A model generated the notes under the pieces. The model was given only the letters and a program-made list of their open reading frames with translations. It made no database searches and was not told the origin of the DNA. Source: Actinomycetes bacterium (GTDB lineage: Bacteria > Planctomycetota > Phycisphaerae > JAACET01). Taken from it: a stretch of 64,000 nucleotides of DNA. The number at the start of each line of letters is the position of its first letter. Within the stretch, counting starts at the first letter, position 1. This document shows, piece after piece, positions 1-8,585 of this stretch. The position numbers were made by a program, and so were the translations under genes. The stretch covers positions 187,170 to 251,169 of the forward strand of contig JAUXAG010000001.1 in the NCBI GenBank assembly GCA_030614915.1. The letters run 5' to 3'.

Positions 1-134
1 TCCTCAATGACCGGGGCCAACATTTTACACGGGCCACACCATTCGGCAGAGAAATCCACCAAGACCGGTGTGGAGCTCTGGATGACTTCAGTTTGGAAAT
101 TCTGATCGCTGATAGTTACGGTGTTGCCTGGCAT
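1..134 (-). CDS. trxA: Thioredoxin, N-terminal part (3' end beyond window)
   Basis: Only the first 44 codons are inside the window. The start ATG at 134 follows a good ribosome site (GGAAGG, 9 nt upstream). The visible protein has the thioredoxin beginning: a beta strand VLVDFSAEW followed by the redox motif WCGPCK (Cys33 and Cys36), then MLAPVIE. Thioredoxins reduce cytoplasmic protein disulfides using electrons from thioredoxin reductase; the reductase is not in view. A short palindrome (AGCAGC...GCTGCC, 182-199) lies upstream and may end the FHA gene that precedes it on the same strand. Family assignment is firm; whether it is the main housekeeping thioredoxin cannot be judged from a fragment. 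Confidence 0.93.
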   Translation of the reverse strand, partial: MPGNTVTISDQNFQTEVIQSSTPVLVDFSAEWCGPCKMLAPVIE

Positions 135-234
135 GTGATTTTCCTTCCGGGAAAATGAAAACAAACATCCTACGCACTCTAAGCAGCATAAAAGCTGCCC
201 AGGGCCTGTAGTTTATTGAGGAAGTGGTTGGTTG

Positions 235-981
235 TCAAGGCTCCGGAGGCAAACTGGGAGAAAGGCCCTGCTGACGGACTTTCTCGCGGACGGCGGCGCG
301 GGCGATGTAGATGAGGGCATCGTGGGGTTCGAAGGCCTTTTTGGGCGAGTGCTGAGGCGGCGGGGCCTGGTCCGGGCCAGTGATAGCGTTGAGCCTACTT
401 TCCAGGGCGGCGACCTTTTCGTTGAGCAGCCTCAATTGGGCAGTGCAGTCGATGAGGGCTTTTTCATACCGGGCCATCTGTCCGCTCAACTGAGCGAGCG
501 GATAAGACGACCGTCGAGCGGGTTCAGGTGCAGAAGAAAGGCCGGGGCCCTGACGGACAGGTCGAGGTAGTAAGTCAGCCATGGCCGAGGCGGCAGGCGG
601 GGGTAGTTGGGCGTTGGGCTGGGAAAAACTGCTGGGCCGTATAGCCAGGGCAGAATAGTCGGAGGATAGGGGCAAATCAGAGGAAGAATTAATTCCCACG
701 AGAAAAGACAAATCGCCGAGGCGGAGGATGTCGGCGTTGTGGAGAGGCTGGCGGATGGCCCGACGGCTGTTGACGTAAGTGCCATTAAGACTGTGGAGGT
801 CGGTTATGAAAACGGCGTTTGGGGCGACGTCAACGATACAATGCCAACGGGAAAGGGTGGGGGAATCGAGGTGGAGGCTGCAATTGGGGTCGCTGCCAAT
901 GAGAGTGGAGCCGGAATTGAGAAGGTAAGTGTCGGGCAGGGCGGATTGGCCATCAAGTAGTAATCTGAGGCTAACATTCAT
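235..981 (-). CDS. FHA-domain protein with C-terminal coiled coil
   Basis: About 248 residues. Residues 5-95 form an FHA domain, a phosphothreonine-binding module: SRWH at 44-47 and NGT at 66-68 are the expected peptide-contact motifs, while the usual GR turn is GS. The middle is Pro/Ser/Ala rich, then a heptad-like helix (ARYEKALIDCTAQLRLLNEK) predicts oligomerisation, followed by a basic tail. No signal peptide. I chose the ATG at 981 because the FHA strand starts right after it; the frame stays open to 1020 but that extension is not FHA-like. It lies downstream of the Wzz/kinase-like gene on the same strand, so it might read phosphorylation linked to that envelope system (inference). Confidence 0.8.
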   Translation of the reverse strand: MNVSLRLLLDGQSALPDTYLLNSGSTLIGSDPNCSLHLDSPTLSRWHCIVDVAPNAVFITDLHSLNGTYVNSRRAIRQPLHNADILRLGDLSFLVGINSSSDLPLSSDYSALAIRPSSFSQPNAQLPPPAASAMADLLPRPVRQGPGLSSAPEPARRSSYPLAQLSGQMARYEKALIDCTAQLRLLNEKVAALESRLNAITGPDQAPPPQHSPKKAFEPHDALIYIARAAVREKVRQQGLSPSLPPEP

Positions 982-1146
982 GGCGGTAAGATAAATCAAA
1001 GATAAGAAATCAAAAAGCAAAGTGACAGATCAAAATTCAAAAAGTGAAGGATAAAATTGGAGCTTCTACATGTAATTTTGATCCTCGGGTTTCCAAGGGA
1101 GGCCTATGAAGCAGGCCGTGGCAATCTTGAGCGTCCGAAAGGTTGA

Positions 1147-1172
1147 GATTGCTTCGCTTCGCTCGCAATGAC
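1147..1172 (+). repeat. Dispersed GATTGCTTCGCTTCGCTCGCAATGAC repeat
   Basis: A 26-bp imperfect palindrome (ATTGC...GCAAT ends with TTCGCTTCGCTCG between). Very similar interspersed units are known from many unrelated environmental bacterial genomes. It sits in the 218-bp gap between the FHA gene and the Wzz/kinase-like gene, next to AT-rich CAAAATTCAAAA-type sequence (about 1010-1060). Confidence 0.6.
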
Positions 1173-1199
1173 ATCCGGCAGTTGAGCTGTTACAGACTA

Positions 1200-3374
1200 C
1201 TAGGTGTTCAAGACCGAGCCGATAACGGAGGCCCCGAGCTCCTCAAGGATGGCGGTGGCTCGGCGGGCCTGGCCGGAACGGGTAGAGCGAGCACTGAAAG
1301 AACAAATAACGCCGTCGGCCAAGGCGGCGATTATACGGCCTTCAGGACAATCGAGTAAAGGTGGAGCGTCGATGATAACGTGCTCAAATCTCTGGGCCAC
1401 CGAATCAATCAGAACTCGACAAGAAGGGGAACTCAAGAGCTCCGCTGAGTGCTCCAAGTGGGAGCCGGCGGGCATAACCGAAAGACGCTCTATACGGGTT
1501 CGACAGAGAGCTTGGGTCAGTGAGGCTGGATTACGCAGGACGTCGGACCAACCAGGCGATTCAGGCAGGTCAAAGACGTCGGCCAAGGCAGGGTTGTCCA
1601 GGTCGGCATCGAGCAGGAGGACGGTTCGTCCGGCCCGGGCCATGCTGATGGCCAAGTTGACACTCAAAGTGGTTTTTGTCTCGGCGGCAGTGGGTGCGGT
1701 CAGGACGATAGTACGCGGGGGTGCAGTATGGCCGAAGAGCAGGGCGGTTCGAATGTTGCGGTACTGGTCGTTGACATAATCGACCATGGAAACTTCCTGT
1801 GGCAACCAGAGCTCGTCCGTCTGGGCGTCATCAGAGCTGGGCAGAGAAGCAAGCACGGGTATGCCGACGCGACGGATGATATCTTCGGCATGGGTCAGGC
1901 GGGAATCGTAATGTTCGACCAGGGAGCCGATTCCGAGGGCCAGCAAAGCGGCCAAGAACGGACTGCCGATGATAAAGAACCAGCGGAGGTCGCTGGCCTT
2001 TTCGGCGACGTTGGCTGGACCGGCCAAGACGGGCTCGGCTGGGGGAAGCAGCTCGGCGGCCTTTTCCCGGAGCAGCTCAAGACGGTCTTCAATCAGCTCG
2101 TCAAGCTGGTCCACTTGCCCGGAGAGCTGGCGGACCTGAGTAATCTCCTGGGCAGCGGCGTTATCCTTGCTGAGTAGTTCCTTGAGGGCTGTGTCCTTTT
2201 CCATGCGGACGTGGTCCTTACCATCAACGAGGGTCTGCTGGGCGGCAACTTCGGCCTGGCGGGGGTTCCGGGCCTCTTTAAGGGCACGGGCTTTCAACTC
2301 GCTGAGTCGCTCGGTCATTCCCTGGCGAATCTGCTGGATGATGGTGGCCCGCTGCTGGGTAGTAGTCGAAGAATTCGAGCCTGCTTTTGGGAAGTCTTTC
2401 GGCAACGGGGAATCTGCCGGACCAGCAGAAGACAAAGGGATTGTAGAGGTGGTAAAAAGCTTTTCCTGGTCGGAAGTGGCAATCATGGTGCGATAAATGT
2501 CGCGGTACATTTCGAGCAGGGGGTCGTCCTCGACAAAGTCGTTCAAAAGGGCTTGGACCTTGTCGGTATCGGCAGGGGAGGTATTCAAGGCAGCAAGTCG
2601 TGCGCAGGCCTGGGTGTAATCGGCCTCGGCGGCGTCGAGATTACCCCTGGCGTCAGCCAAAGGCTGAATATAGTCCTGCCGGCGACGATAGAGGGCCCGG
2701 ATGTAGGCGTCGGTGTCTCGGCCAGAGAGGCTGTCTGAAATAGCCTGGCGCTCCCGGCGAAAGCGGGCGAGTTCGTCGCGGAACTGCTGGGTAATGCGGC
2801 GATGCTGGTCGATCTGGGGGCGGATATCCAGGGCTATGTAGGCCTGGGCGATGGCATTGGCGGCGTCGACCAAGCCTTGAGGTGAAGAGTCGGTAACGAC
2901 GACGGAAACTATCTGGCCTTTGTCCTGAAGTAGAGTGAAGGTGCGATCGAGGAGGTCGTCCACATCGGCAGCAGCGGTCATCTCGAGCTTGGCAGCGGCG
3001 GCGGTGATGATGTCGCGGTGGGGGATGCGCGTGAGCTCGGTGTTGAGATAGCCGGAATATCCGGCGCGGGCATCGGCGGCAGTGAGGATACCGTCAACGA
3101 CCGGCCGGGGTACAAAGCGGAGCTGAGCGACGGCCTGATAAACGGGATGAACAAAGATGACGGACAAGGACAATCCAACAATCAGCAAGAGGGAGAAGAT
3201 GACGAGCATGAGCCGCCATCGCCGGCGAAAGGTGCGAATCAGCAAGGAATGGGGAAGCTCTCGGGGGGCCAGATGAGGGCTCGGCAGCAGGGGATAATCT
3301 TCCGGCGGGGTAGGGGCAATATCTGGGCGGCTCTGCTCGATCTCGGAAAGCGGTGTTTGGGAAAGGTCGGGCAT
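1200..3374 (-). CDS. Wzz / tyrosine-autokinase-like membrane protein with degenerate P-loop
   Basis: 724 residues with the layout of polysaccharide co-polymerase/BY-kinase fusions: a Pro-rich cytoplasmic start, TM1 near 54-75, a long periplasmic coiled-coil Wzz region, TM2 near 463-485, then a cytoplasmic ATPase domain. In that domain the A' motif (LLLDADLDNP) and Walker B-like motif (HVIIDAPPLLD, about 665) are present, but the P-loop near 560 reads APTAAETKTT, so the invariant Gly before the Lys is Thr and the other glycines are Ala. No C-terminal tyrosine cluster is seen. It may control chain length without kinase activity (inference). It starts 3 bp after the stop of the basic 163-aa protein, so the two are probably co-translated. 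No other export genes are adjacent. Confidence 0.82.
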   Translation of the reverse strand: MPDLSQTPLSEIEQSRPDIAPTPPEDYPLLPSPHLAPRELPHSLLIRTFRRRWRLMLVIFSLLLIVGLSLSVIFVHPVYQAVAQLRFVPRPVVDGILTAADARAGYSGYLNTELTRIPHRDIITAAAAKLEMTAAADVDDLLDRTFTLLQDKGQIVSVVVTDSSPQGLVDAANAIAQAYIALDIRPQIDQHRRITQQFRDELARFRRERQAISDSLSGRDTDAYIRALYRRRQDYIQPLADARGNLDAAEADYTQACARLAALNTSPADTDKVQALLNDFVEDDPLLEMYRDIYRTMIATSDQEKLFTTSTIPLSSAGPADSPLPKDFPKAGSNSSTTTQQRATIIQQIRQGMTERLSELKARALKEARNPRQAEVAAQQTLVDGKDHVRMEKDTALKELLSKDNAAAQEITQVRQLSGQVDQLDELIEDRLELLREKAAELLPPAEPVLAGPANVAEKASDLRWFFIIGSPFLAALLALGIGSLVEHYDSRLTHAEDIIRRVGIPVLASLPSSDDAQTDELWLPQEVSMVDYVNDQYRNIRTALLFGHTAPPRTIVLTAPTAAETKTTLSVNLAISMARAGRTVLLLDADLDNPALADVFDLPESPGWSDVLRNPASLTQALCRTRIERLSVMPAGSHLEHSAELLSSPSCRVLIDSVAQRFEHVIIDAPPLLDCPEGRIIAALADGVICSFSARSTRSGQARRATAILEELGASVIGSVLNT

Positions 3375-3377
3375 TTG

Positions 3378-3869
3378 CTAAGATCCGTTAGAGGCGGCCG
3401 AATCGGACAAAGGATGATTGTGATCAGGTGAATGCTGCAGAGCAGCCTGGATGCGTGCGTTGGCCAGACTGGTTAAGAGCTGATGGCAGTGGGTGTCAAT
3501 CGAGCCGGGCATATCGGGGAGGAATTGCCGGGTTTGGCGGACATGGCGGCGGGCCAGGTTGGCTAAGGGATTGGCAGAGAAGATCAAGGTCGGCTGGTCG
3601 GCCGGGGCGGATTGAGAGGGCTTGGCTTCAACTTCCATCACAAAAGGAGAGGCTGCTGCGCGGAGCAGGCGTTTCATGAGGCCGGGGACGAGGTCAGCGG
3701 GGGGCTGAGGGGAGATAGCAGCAGGCTGCTGGGGGTCGGGGGCTTGCGATGCAGAAGGGCCTCGGGTCGAAGCGGCAGAGACGGCCCGCTTGGCCCGGCG
3801 GATTTCACTGTCGAGGTGAGCTTTGCCGGAGCGGGAGGCCTTTTTGCGAATGGTGCGTCTCTTAGCCAC
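3378..3869 (-). CDS. Basic unknown protein upstream of the Wzz-like gene
   Basis: 163 residues, GTG start. I do not recognise a family. The first 30 residues are strongly basic (KRRTIRKKASRSGK), then a Pro/Gln/Ser-rich linker (about 37-60), then a mixed region with LARRHVRQTRQFLPDMPG and a His-rich tail. No signal peptide or membrane segment. Codon use matches its neighbours and the stop nearly abuts the next start, which supports a real gene working with the Wzz/BY-kinase-like protein. No ribosome site is obvious, so the start is uncertain. Confidence 0.6.
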   Translation of the reverse strand: MAKRRTIRKKASRSGKAHLDSEIRRAKRAVSAASTRGPSASQAPDPQQPAAISPQPPADLVPGLMKRLLRAAASPFVMEVEAKPSQSAPADQPTLIFSANPLANLARRHVRQTRQFLPDMPGSIDTHCHQLLTSLANARIQAALQHSPDHNHPLSDSAASNGS

Positions 3870-4194
3870 TGATCTGTCTTAAAAACGCAAAAGAGAATTA
3901 GCCACAGATTACGCAGATTTCACTGATAAAGAAAGGTACACATTGAAACTTATTGTAACCGGCTGGGAGGCTGAGTCAAATGTTTTGGAGAAAATCAGGT
4001 GGGGATTGTGCGAATCCAGGCTTGGGGGACCCTTCGGGTCTTTCATAATCGGGTTTGACAATATCGAACGTCCCGACAACAATAAGCCTCGGTATAACAG
4101 GGGGCTAAATAGAAGAATGAATGGGTTGCAGTGGCAGCATGAAAAACCTTAATCCAGCCAACGTTGGTTGCTGTGGGGGTATGGAAGGCATATT
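3870..4194. other. Intergenic region with dispersed TTAGCCACAGAT repeat
   Basis: Divergent promoter region between the minus-strand basic protein and the plus-strand aldo/keto reductase. At 3898-3927 it holds one unit of the TTAGCCACAGATTACGCAGA family seen at several other places in the window. Near 4105 the string GGGGGCTAAATA resembles the right flank of the GC hairpin elements but no partner arm is present. No coding potential seen. Confidence 0.5.
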
Positions 4195-5202
4195 ATGAAG
4201 CGGCGAGAATTTTTGAAAAAGACGGCTGGTCTGGGAGCAGCGGCGGCAATGAGTAGGTTGCTTAGGGATTTACCGGGTAGCAAGGCCTGGGCGGGGCAGG
4301 CTGAGAAAAAAGGGAATGGGTCGATACTGGGCAAACGGGCGTATGGGCGCACGGGGGTGAAACTCTCGATCATAGGCTTTGGGGGCATTGTGGTATCCGG
4401 GGTCGAGCAGAAACATGCCAATGAGGTGGTGAGCCGGGCGATCGAAAAAGGGGTGAACTACTTTGATGTGGCCCCGACGTACGGGGATGCGGAGCTGAAG
4501 CTGGGGCCGGCTCTGGAAGCTTATCGCAAGAAGGTTTTTTTGGCCTGCAAGACAACACAACGAAAGGCTGAGGGGGTGCGGGTGGAACTGAAGCGGTCGC
4601 TGGAACGGCTGCGGACGGATTACCTGGATTTGTATCAGCTTCATGGGATTACGGACGTGGCCAAAGACGTGGATACGGCCTTCGGCAAAGGTGGGGCGAT
4701 GGAGGCGTTTATTGAGGCTAAGAAGGCGGGGATGGTGCGACATCTGGGATTCTCGGCGCACTCGGTGGAGGCGGCGATGGCGGCAATGAATCGTTACAAC
4801 TTTGAGTCGGTAATGTTTCCGATTAATTTTGCGTGTTATTACGGGGGAAATTTCGGGCCGCAGATTATTGAAAAGGCCAAGGCGAAGAAGGCGGCGGTGC
4901 TGGCGATAAAGGCGACGGCCCGGGAGCCGTGGCCCGCGAAGGACCATCCGGAACGGAAGGAATTCGGTAAGTGCTGGTATCGGCCGTTGAGCGAGCGGGC
5001 AGAGATTGAGCTGGCGCTGCGTTTTGCTTTGAGTGAGCCGATGGTGACGGCGGCGATTCCTCCGGCCCAAGAGAAGCTGTTCTGGATGGCGGTGGATGCG
5101 GCGATGGATTTTGAGCCATTGGGCGAGGCGGAGAAGAAGAAAGTGCAAGCGTGGGGTGCGAAGACCAAGCCGATGTTCAGTTATAAGGAGGACAAACGAT
5201 GA
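4195..5202 (+). CDS. Tat-exported aldo/keto reductase
   Basis: About 335 residues. The start ATG at 4195 gives a textbook twin-arginine signal (KRREFLKKTAGLGAAAA), so the enzyme is exported folded, presumably with NAD(P)H bound. The mature part is an AKR (beta/alpha)8 barrel: GRTGVKLSIIGFGG at the start, FDVAPTYGDAE with catalytic Asp and Tyr, LACKTTQR with Lys and LYQLHG with His, so the catalytic tetrad is complete. No C-terminal ferredoxin segment of the kind some long AKRs carry. Its stop overlaps the start of the next membrane protein (ATGA at 5199), suggesting they form a unit. Substrate unknown. A second, cytoplasmic AKR lies at 51331-52305. Confidence 0.9.
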   Translation: MKRREFLKKTAGLGAAAAMSRLLRDLPGSKAWAGQAEKKGNGSILGKRAYGRTGVKLSIIGFGGIVVSGVEQKHANEVVSRAIEKGVNYFDVAPTYGDAELKLGPALEAYRKKVFLACKTTQRKAEGVRVELKRSLERLRTDYLDLYQLHGITDVAKDVDTAFGKGGAMEAFIEAKKAGMVRHLGFSAHSVEAAMAAMNRYNFESVMFPINFACYYGGNFGPQIIEKAKAKKAAVLAIKATAREPWPAKDHPERKEFGKCWYRPLSERAEIELALRFALSEPMVTAAIPPAQEKLFWMAVDAAMDFEPLGEAEKKKVQAWGAKTKPMFSYKEDKR

Positions 5203-5465
5203 GCGAAGAACTCAGGCAAATCATTCACTCGGCGGCGGTGGCTGGTTGGTGGACGGTCCTGCTGGGGGCCATTTGGCTGACGGTAGCTTGGCTGATCTGG
5301 ATGGGGATTCTAAAGGCCAAGCCGAGTTGGCTGATCACACTTTGGGGCGGTAATCTCGAATGGAAGCAGGTCCAGCAGATCATGCTCACCTTCATGGCTG
5401 TGTTCAAGTTGATACTCTTCGTCTGCATACTGATCTGCATCTGGCTGACGCTGTGGGCGAGGTAG
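5199..5465 (+). CDS. Small two-helix membrane protein coupled to Tat-AKR
   Basis: 88 residues, start ATG overlapping the AKR stop by 4 bp with ribosome site AAGGAGG at the end of the AKR gene. Two hydrophobic helices: about 17-38 (WWTVLLGAIWLTVAWLIWMG) and about 62-86 (FMAVFKLILFVCILICIWLT), both Trp rich. I do not recognise the family. The translational coupling suggests it anchors or supplies electrons to the exported reductase, but no cofactor-binding His or Cys pattern is clear. Confidence 0.75.
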   Translation: MSEELRQIIHSAAVAGWWTVLLGAIWLTVAWLIWMGILKAKPSWLITLWGGNLEWKQVQQIMLTFMAVFKLILFVCILICIWLTLWAR

Positions 5466-5561
5466 GCACAGTGCGGCTGAGGTAGCGACCCGATTAAGGA
5501 TTCGTGAAATCCTAAATGGGATAGATGTGTATATACAAAACGCTCGGAAAGGAGAGTGCCA

Positions 5562-6710
5562 ATGAGCAGGGGTAGTTTGCAAGTTCAGAAGTTATCCAGA
5601 GGCGTCGTGTGCTTGATCTTTTTAGGGGTGGCGTGCGCATCCTGCGACGAGCTTCAGGGTAAGCAGGAAGAGCTGAAAGTGGAGGGAAGGCAAGAAACCC
5701 TTCAGTTCTATCCAGCTCTAGTAGTAGGGGAAAAATGGGGCTACATTGATAGGGCTGGAAAAATGGTCATCAAGCCCCAATTCGATGAGGCCAAGCATTT
5801 CTACGAAGGGCTGGCAGCTGTCAAGGTAGGAAAAAAATGGGGCTTTGTTGATCACATGGGCAAGTTTATTGCCAAACCACGATGGGATAAGGTTGGCCGT
5901 TTCAGTGATGGAATGGCACGGGTGGGAATCAAGCGAGATTACGATCCAAAAACAAATGTGATGCACTGTCGGTGGGGCTATATAGACAGAACCGGTAAGG
6001 TCATTGTCAAGCCGAAATATGATTATGTTTCCGACTTTTCAGATAACATAGCATTTGTGGAGATTGATCCTCGTTTTCCGTGGGAGATGGGCAAAAGCTA
6101 TTTTATCGATAGGAGTGGAAGAAAACTGTTCAAGGGAAAAGCCCGTGCGGAAGGCCCCTTCTCTGAAGGCCTAGCTCTGGCCCGGCTTCCTCTAGACAAG
6201 GAAAAGGAAGATGAGTACAAAGGATTTGGATATATTGATAAGACAGGTACATTTGTCATTCCGCCACAATTCAAGCACAGTCAGCGATTTTCAGATGGTG
6301 TGGCTGTTGTTGACACGTTCCCTTTGCCCCACCCAACATTCGGCCGTATTGTCCACAAAAATGGCAGAGTAGTGAAGATATCCGATAGGATGTTAGGTGA
6401 TTTTTCGGAGGGCTTGTGCATCGTCAGTTTATCTTCTGGTAACGACGCATATATGGATAAGACGGGCAAGGTGGTCATAGAAGGGCAACCGTCCTGGCGT
6501 GCTTATCCTTTCCAGGAAGGCTTAGCACTCGTGGAGGTCAAGGGCAAGGATGGGCTAAGGTACGGCTTCATCGATAAAACCGGTCAATTCGCCATTGAGC
6601 CGCAGTTTCGGGAGGCCGAGTCATTCCATAATGGATTGGCTTATGTGGATGGCAGGTATATTGACAAAACCGGCAAGTTCGTTTGGAAGTCATCAGACTA
6701 TAAGGATTAG
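5562..6710 (+). CDS. Exported WG-repeat protein
   Basis: About 382 residues. ATG at 5562 lies 7 nt after GGAAAGGAG. An N-terminal hydrophobic stretch (VVCLIFLGVACASC) looks like a lipoprotein or Sec signal; the lipobox is imperfect (Cys at -3). The rest is about nine WG (KWG) beta-repeats of the form WGYIDRxGKxVIxPQFD, e.g. near residues 50, 85, 135, 225, 320 and 350, each about 40 residues apart. WG-repeat proteins are common in bacterial envelopes and probably form propeller-like binding surfaces; no enzyme activity is implied. It stands alone, 96 bp after the membrane protein, with its own leader sequence, and has slightly lower GC than its neighbours. Confidence 0.85.
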   Translation: MSRGSLQVQKLSRGVVCLIFLGVACASCDELQGKQEELKVEGRQETLQFYPALVVGEKWGYIDRAGKMVIKPQFDEAKHFYEGLAAVKVGKKWGFVDHMGKFIAKPRWDKVGRFSDGMARVGIKRDYDPKTNVMHCRWGYIDRTGKVIVKPKYDYVSDFSDNIAFVEIDPRFPWEMGKSYFIDRSGRKLFKGKARAEGPFSEGLALARLPLDKEKEDEYKGFGYIDKTGTFVIPPQFKHSQRFSDGVAVVDTFPLPHPTFGRIVHKNGRVVKISDRMLGDFSEGLCIVSLSSGNDAYMDKTGKVVIEGQPSWRAYPFQEGLALVEVKGKDGLRYGFIDKTGQFAIEPQFREAESFHNGLAYVDGRYIDKTGKFVWKSSDYKD

Positions 6711-6758
6711 AGATTTCTGCGGAGTACAGGTAAGTAGGGGCAATAGAAGTCGGAGTCG

Positions 6759-8582
6759 GTGAAGGATAGAAACAGCACATCAGAAAAAGGGGAGCTGGGC
6801 AGGCGGGTGAGTGAGGAGCTTTTGCCGTTTGTCGAGCAGCCGGGGCAATATATCGGGGGGGAAGTCAATCAAGCCAAAAAAAACCTCACTCAATGCCAGG
6901 TGAAAATAGCCCTGGCGTTTCCGGATGCGTACGCGGTGGGGATGAGCCATCTGGGCTTGGCTATACTCTATGAGATTGTGAACAATATGGAAGCAGTAGC
7001 GGCGGAGCGGGTGTACTGCCCGCGGCGAGATGCTGAGAAGGTGATGAGAGAAAAGGGGATTGAACTGTTTAGCTGGGAGTCGCGGCAGGCGGTGCGGGGG
7101 TTCGATATCCTGGGGTTTTCGCTGCAATATGAGATGTGCTGCACGAACGTGCTGACCATGCTGGGTTTGGCCCGGATAAGTTTGAAGGCGAAGGAGCGAG
7201 GTGAAGATGAGCCGTTGGTTATCGGTGGTGGGCCGATAGCCGAGACGCCGGAACCGCTGGCGGAGTTTTTCGATGCGTTCATCATCGGGGACGGCGAAGA
7301 GAGTTTGCCGGCATTTATCCAAGCATATCAAGAAATGCGAAATACCCCCCGGCACGTAGGCCGGGGGCGTTGGCGAGAAGAGATGCTGCGGGAGATGGCG
7401 CGGAGATTTGACTGGCTGTATGTGCCGAGCTTGTATGAGGTGAAGTATGCGAAGGATGGGAGGATTGCGAGTTTTGAGCCGAGGTTTGCGGATGTGCGGG
7501 CGAAGATTCGACGGGCGCAGGTGAATGATTTTGAGAGGTGCCCAGGGGTGAGCCGACCATTGGTAGCTCATACGAAGATCGTGCACGAACGGGTGGCGAT
7601 TGAGATCATGCGGGGCTGTCCAAACAAGTGCCGATTCTGTCAGGCGGGGTACACGCGGCGGCCGGTGCGGTACCGAAGCGTAGAGAGGATAGTGGAATCG
7701 GCGAGGGAGGCACTAAAGGCTACGGGATATGACGAGGTCTCGCTGGTGTCGCTGAGCACGTCGGATTATCCGAAGCTGGCTGAGCTGATCAAACGGCTGA
7801 ACGAGGAGTTTGCGAAGGGGCGGGTGAATGTTTCTTTGCCGAGCCTGCGGGTGGGCGAAACGCTGCGACTTTTGCCGGAGCAGATCTCGGTGGTCCGTAA
7901 GAGCGGGCTGACTATTGCCCCCGAATCGGCCAGCGAGCGGATCCGCCTGGCGATGAACAAACGAATAAGTGATGAGGATCTGACCGCTGGTGTAGCCGAG
8001 GCCTACAAGGCGGGCTGGCGACAGATCAAGTTGTACTTCATGGCCGGGTTCGAGGGTGAAGAGCTGGAAGACATAGAGGGTATTTATGAGCTGGCGGTGA
8101 AGCTGAGCGAGCTTCGCCGGGAGGTGGCAGGGGGTCCGGCGAAGGTGAACGTGGCGGTGTCGTGGCTGGTTCCCAAGCCGCATACGCCGTTGGCGTGGTG
8201 GGGACAAAAAGAGGCGGAGTATTTTCACGGGGTGCGTCGGATGCTGCGGAGGCGACAGAGCAGAAAACATAAGGCGGTGCAGATCAAGTTTCATAACGTG
8301 GAGCGGTCGGTGCTGGAGGCGGTGCTGAGCCGAGGCGATCGGCGGTTGGGAGCGGTAATCGAGTGGGTATGGAAAGCGGGGGCGAGGTTCGATGCCTGGG
8401 ACGAGGAATTCGAGGCGGGTCTTTGGGAGCGGGGCTTTGAGGCGGCGGGGTTGGAGGCGAGCTTCTATGCAAATCGGCAAAGAGATTATGAGGAGATTTT
8501 GCCGTGGGAGCACATTGAAGCGGGCCCCGGAAAAGACGAACTGATCGAAGAAGCCAAAAAGATCAGGGGTTTGTGGAAATAA
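6759..8582 (+). CDS. Radical SAM protein of the TIGR03960-like family
   Basis: 607 residues, GTG start with GGAG 6 nt upstream. Residues 35-175 resemble the B12-binding-like domain found before the radical SAM core (FPDAYAVGMSHLGLAILYEI, VIGGGPIAETPEPLAEFFD). The cluster motif is CPNKCRFC with Cys287, 291 and 294, which would ligate the SAM [4Fe-4S] cluster; QAGYTRRPVRYRS follows. The family usually sits next to, or is fused with, a DUF2344 protein; none is visible here. Function of the family is uncharacterised; tRNA or protein modification is a guess. Odd point: codons for about residues 196-204 are made by a GC-rich palindrome (7346-7367) matching an intergenic element at 34313, an apparent in-frame insertion. 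Confidence 0.9.
   Translation: MKDRNSTSEKGELGRRVSEELLPFVEQPGQYIGGEVNQAKKNLTQCQVKIALAFPDAYAVGMSHLGLAILYEIVNNMEAVAAERVYCPRRDAEKVMREKGIELFSWESRQAVRGFDILGFSLQYEMCCTNVLTMLGLARISLKAKERGEDEPLVIGGGPIAETPEPLAEFFDAFIIGDGEESLPAFIQAYQEMRNTPRHVGRGRWREEMLREMARRFDWLYVPSLYEVKYAKDGRIASFEPRFADVRAKIRRAQVNDFERCPGVSRPLVAHTKIVHERVAIEIMRGCPNKCRFCQAGYTRRPVRYRSVERIVESAREALKATGYDEVSLVSLSTSDYPKLAELIKRLNEEFAKGRVNVSLPSLRVGETLRLLPEQISVVRKSGLTIAPESASERIRLAMNKRISDEDLTAGVAEAYKAGWRQIKLYFMAGFEGEELEDIEGIYELAVKLSELRREVAGGPAKVNVAVSWLVPKPHTPLAWWGQKEAEYFHGVRRMLRRRQSRKHKAVQIKFHNVERSVLEAVLSRGDRRLGAVIEWVWKAGARFDAWDEEFEAGLWERGFEAAGLEASFYANRQRDYEEILPWEHIEAGPGKDELIEEAKKIRGLWK
7346..7367. repeat. In-frame GC hairpin element inside radical SAM gene
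   Basis: Perfect 8-bp stem CCCCCGGC / GCCGGGGG with loop ACGTAG. It encodes TPRHVGRG in a surface-like linker. The element at 34313-34334 has the same loop and a stem that differs by one compensated base pair. Confidence 0.7.
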
Positions 8583-8585
8583 CCG

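Noticed and set aside
4270-5148. 292-codon open frame on the minus strand
   Set aside because: Antisense to the Tat-exported aldo/keto reductase; Arg/His-rich low-complexity translation typical of a shadow in GC-rich DNA.
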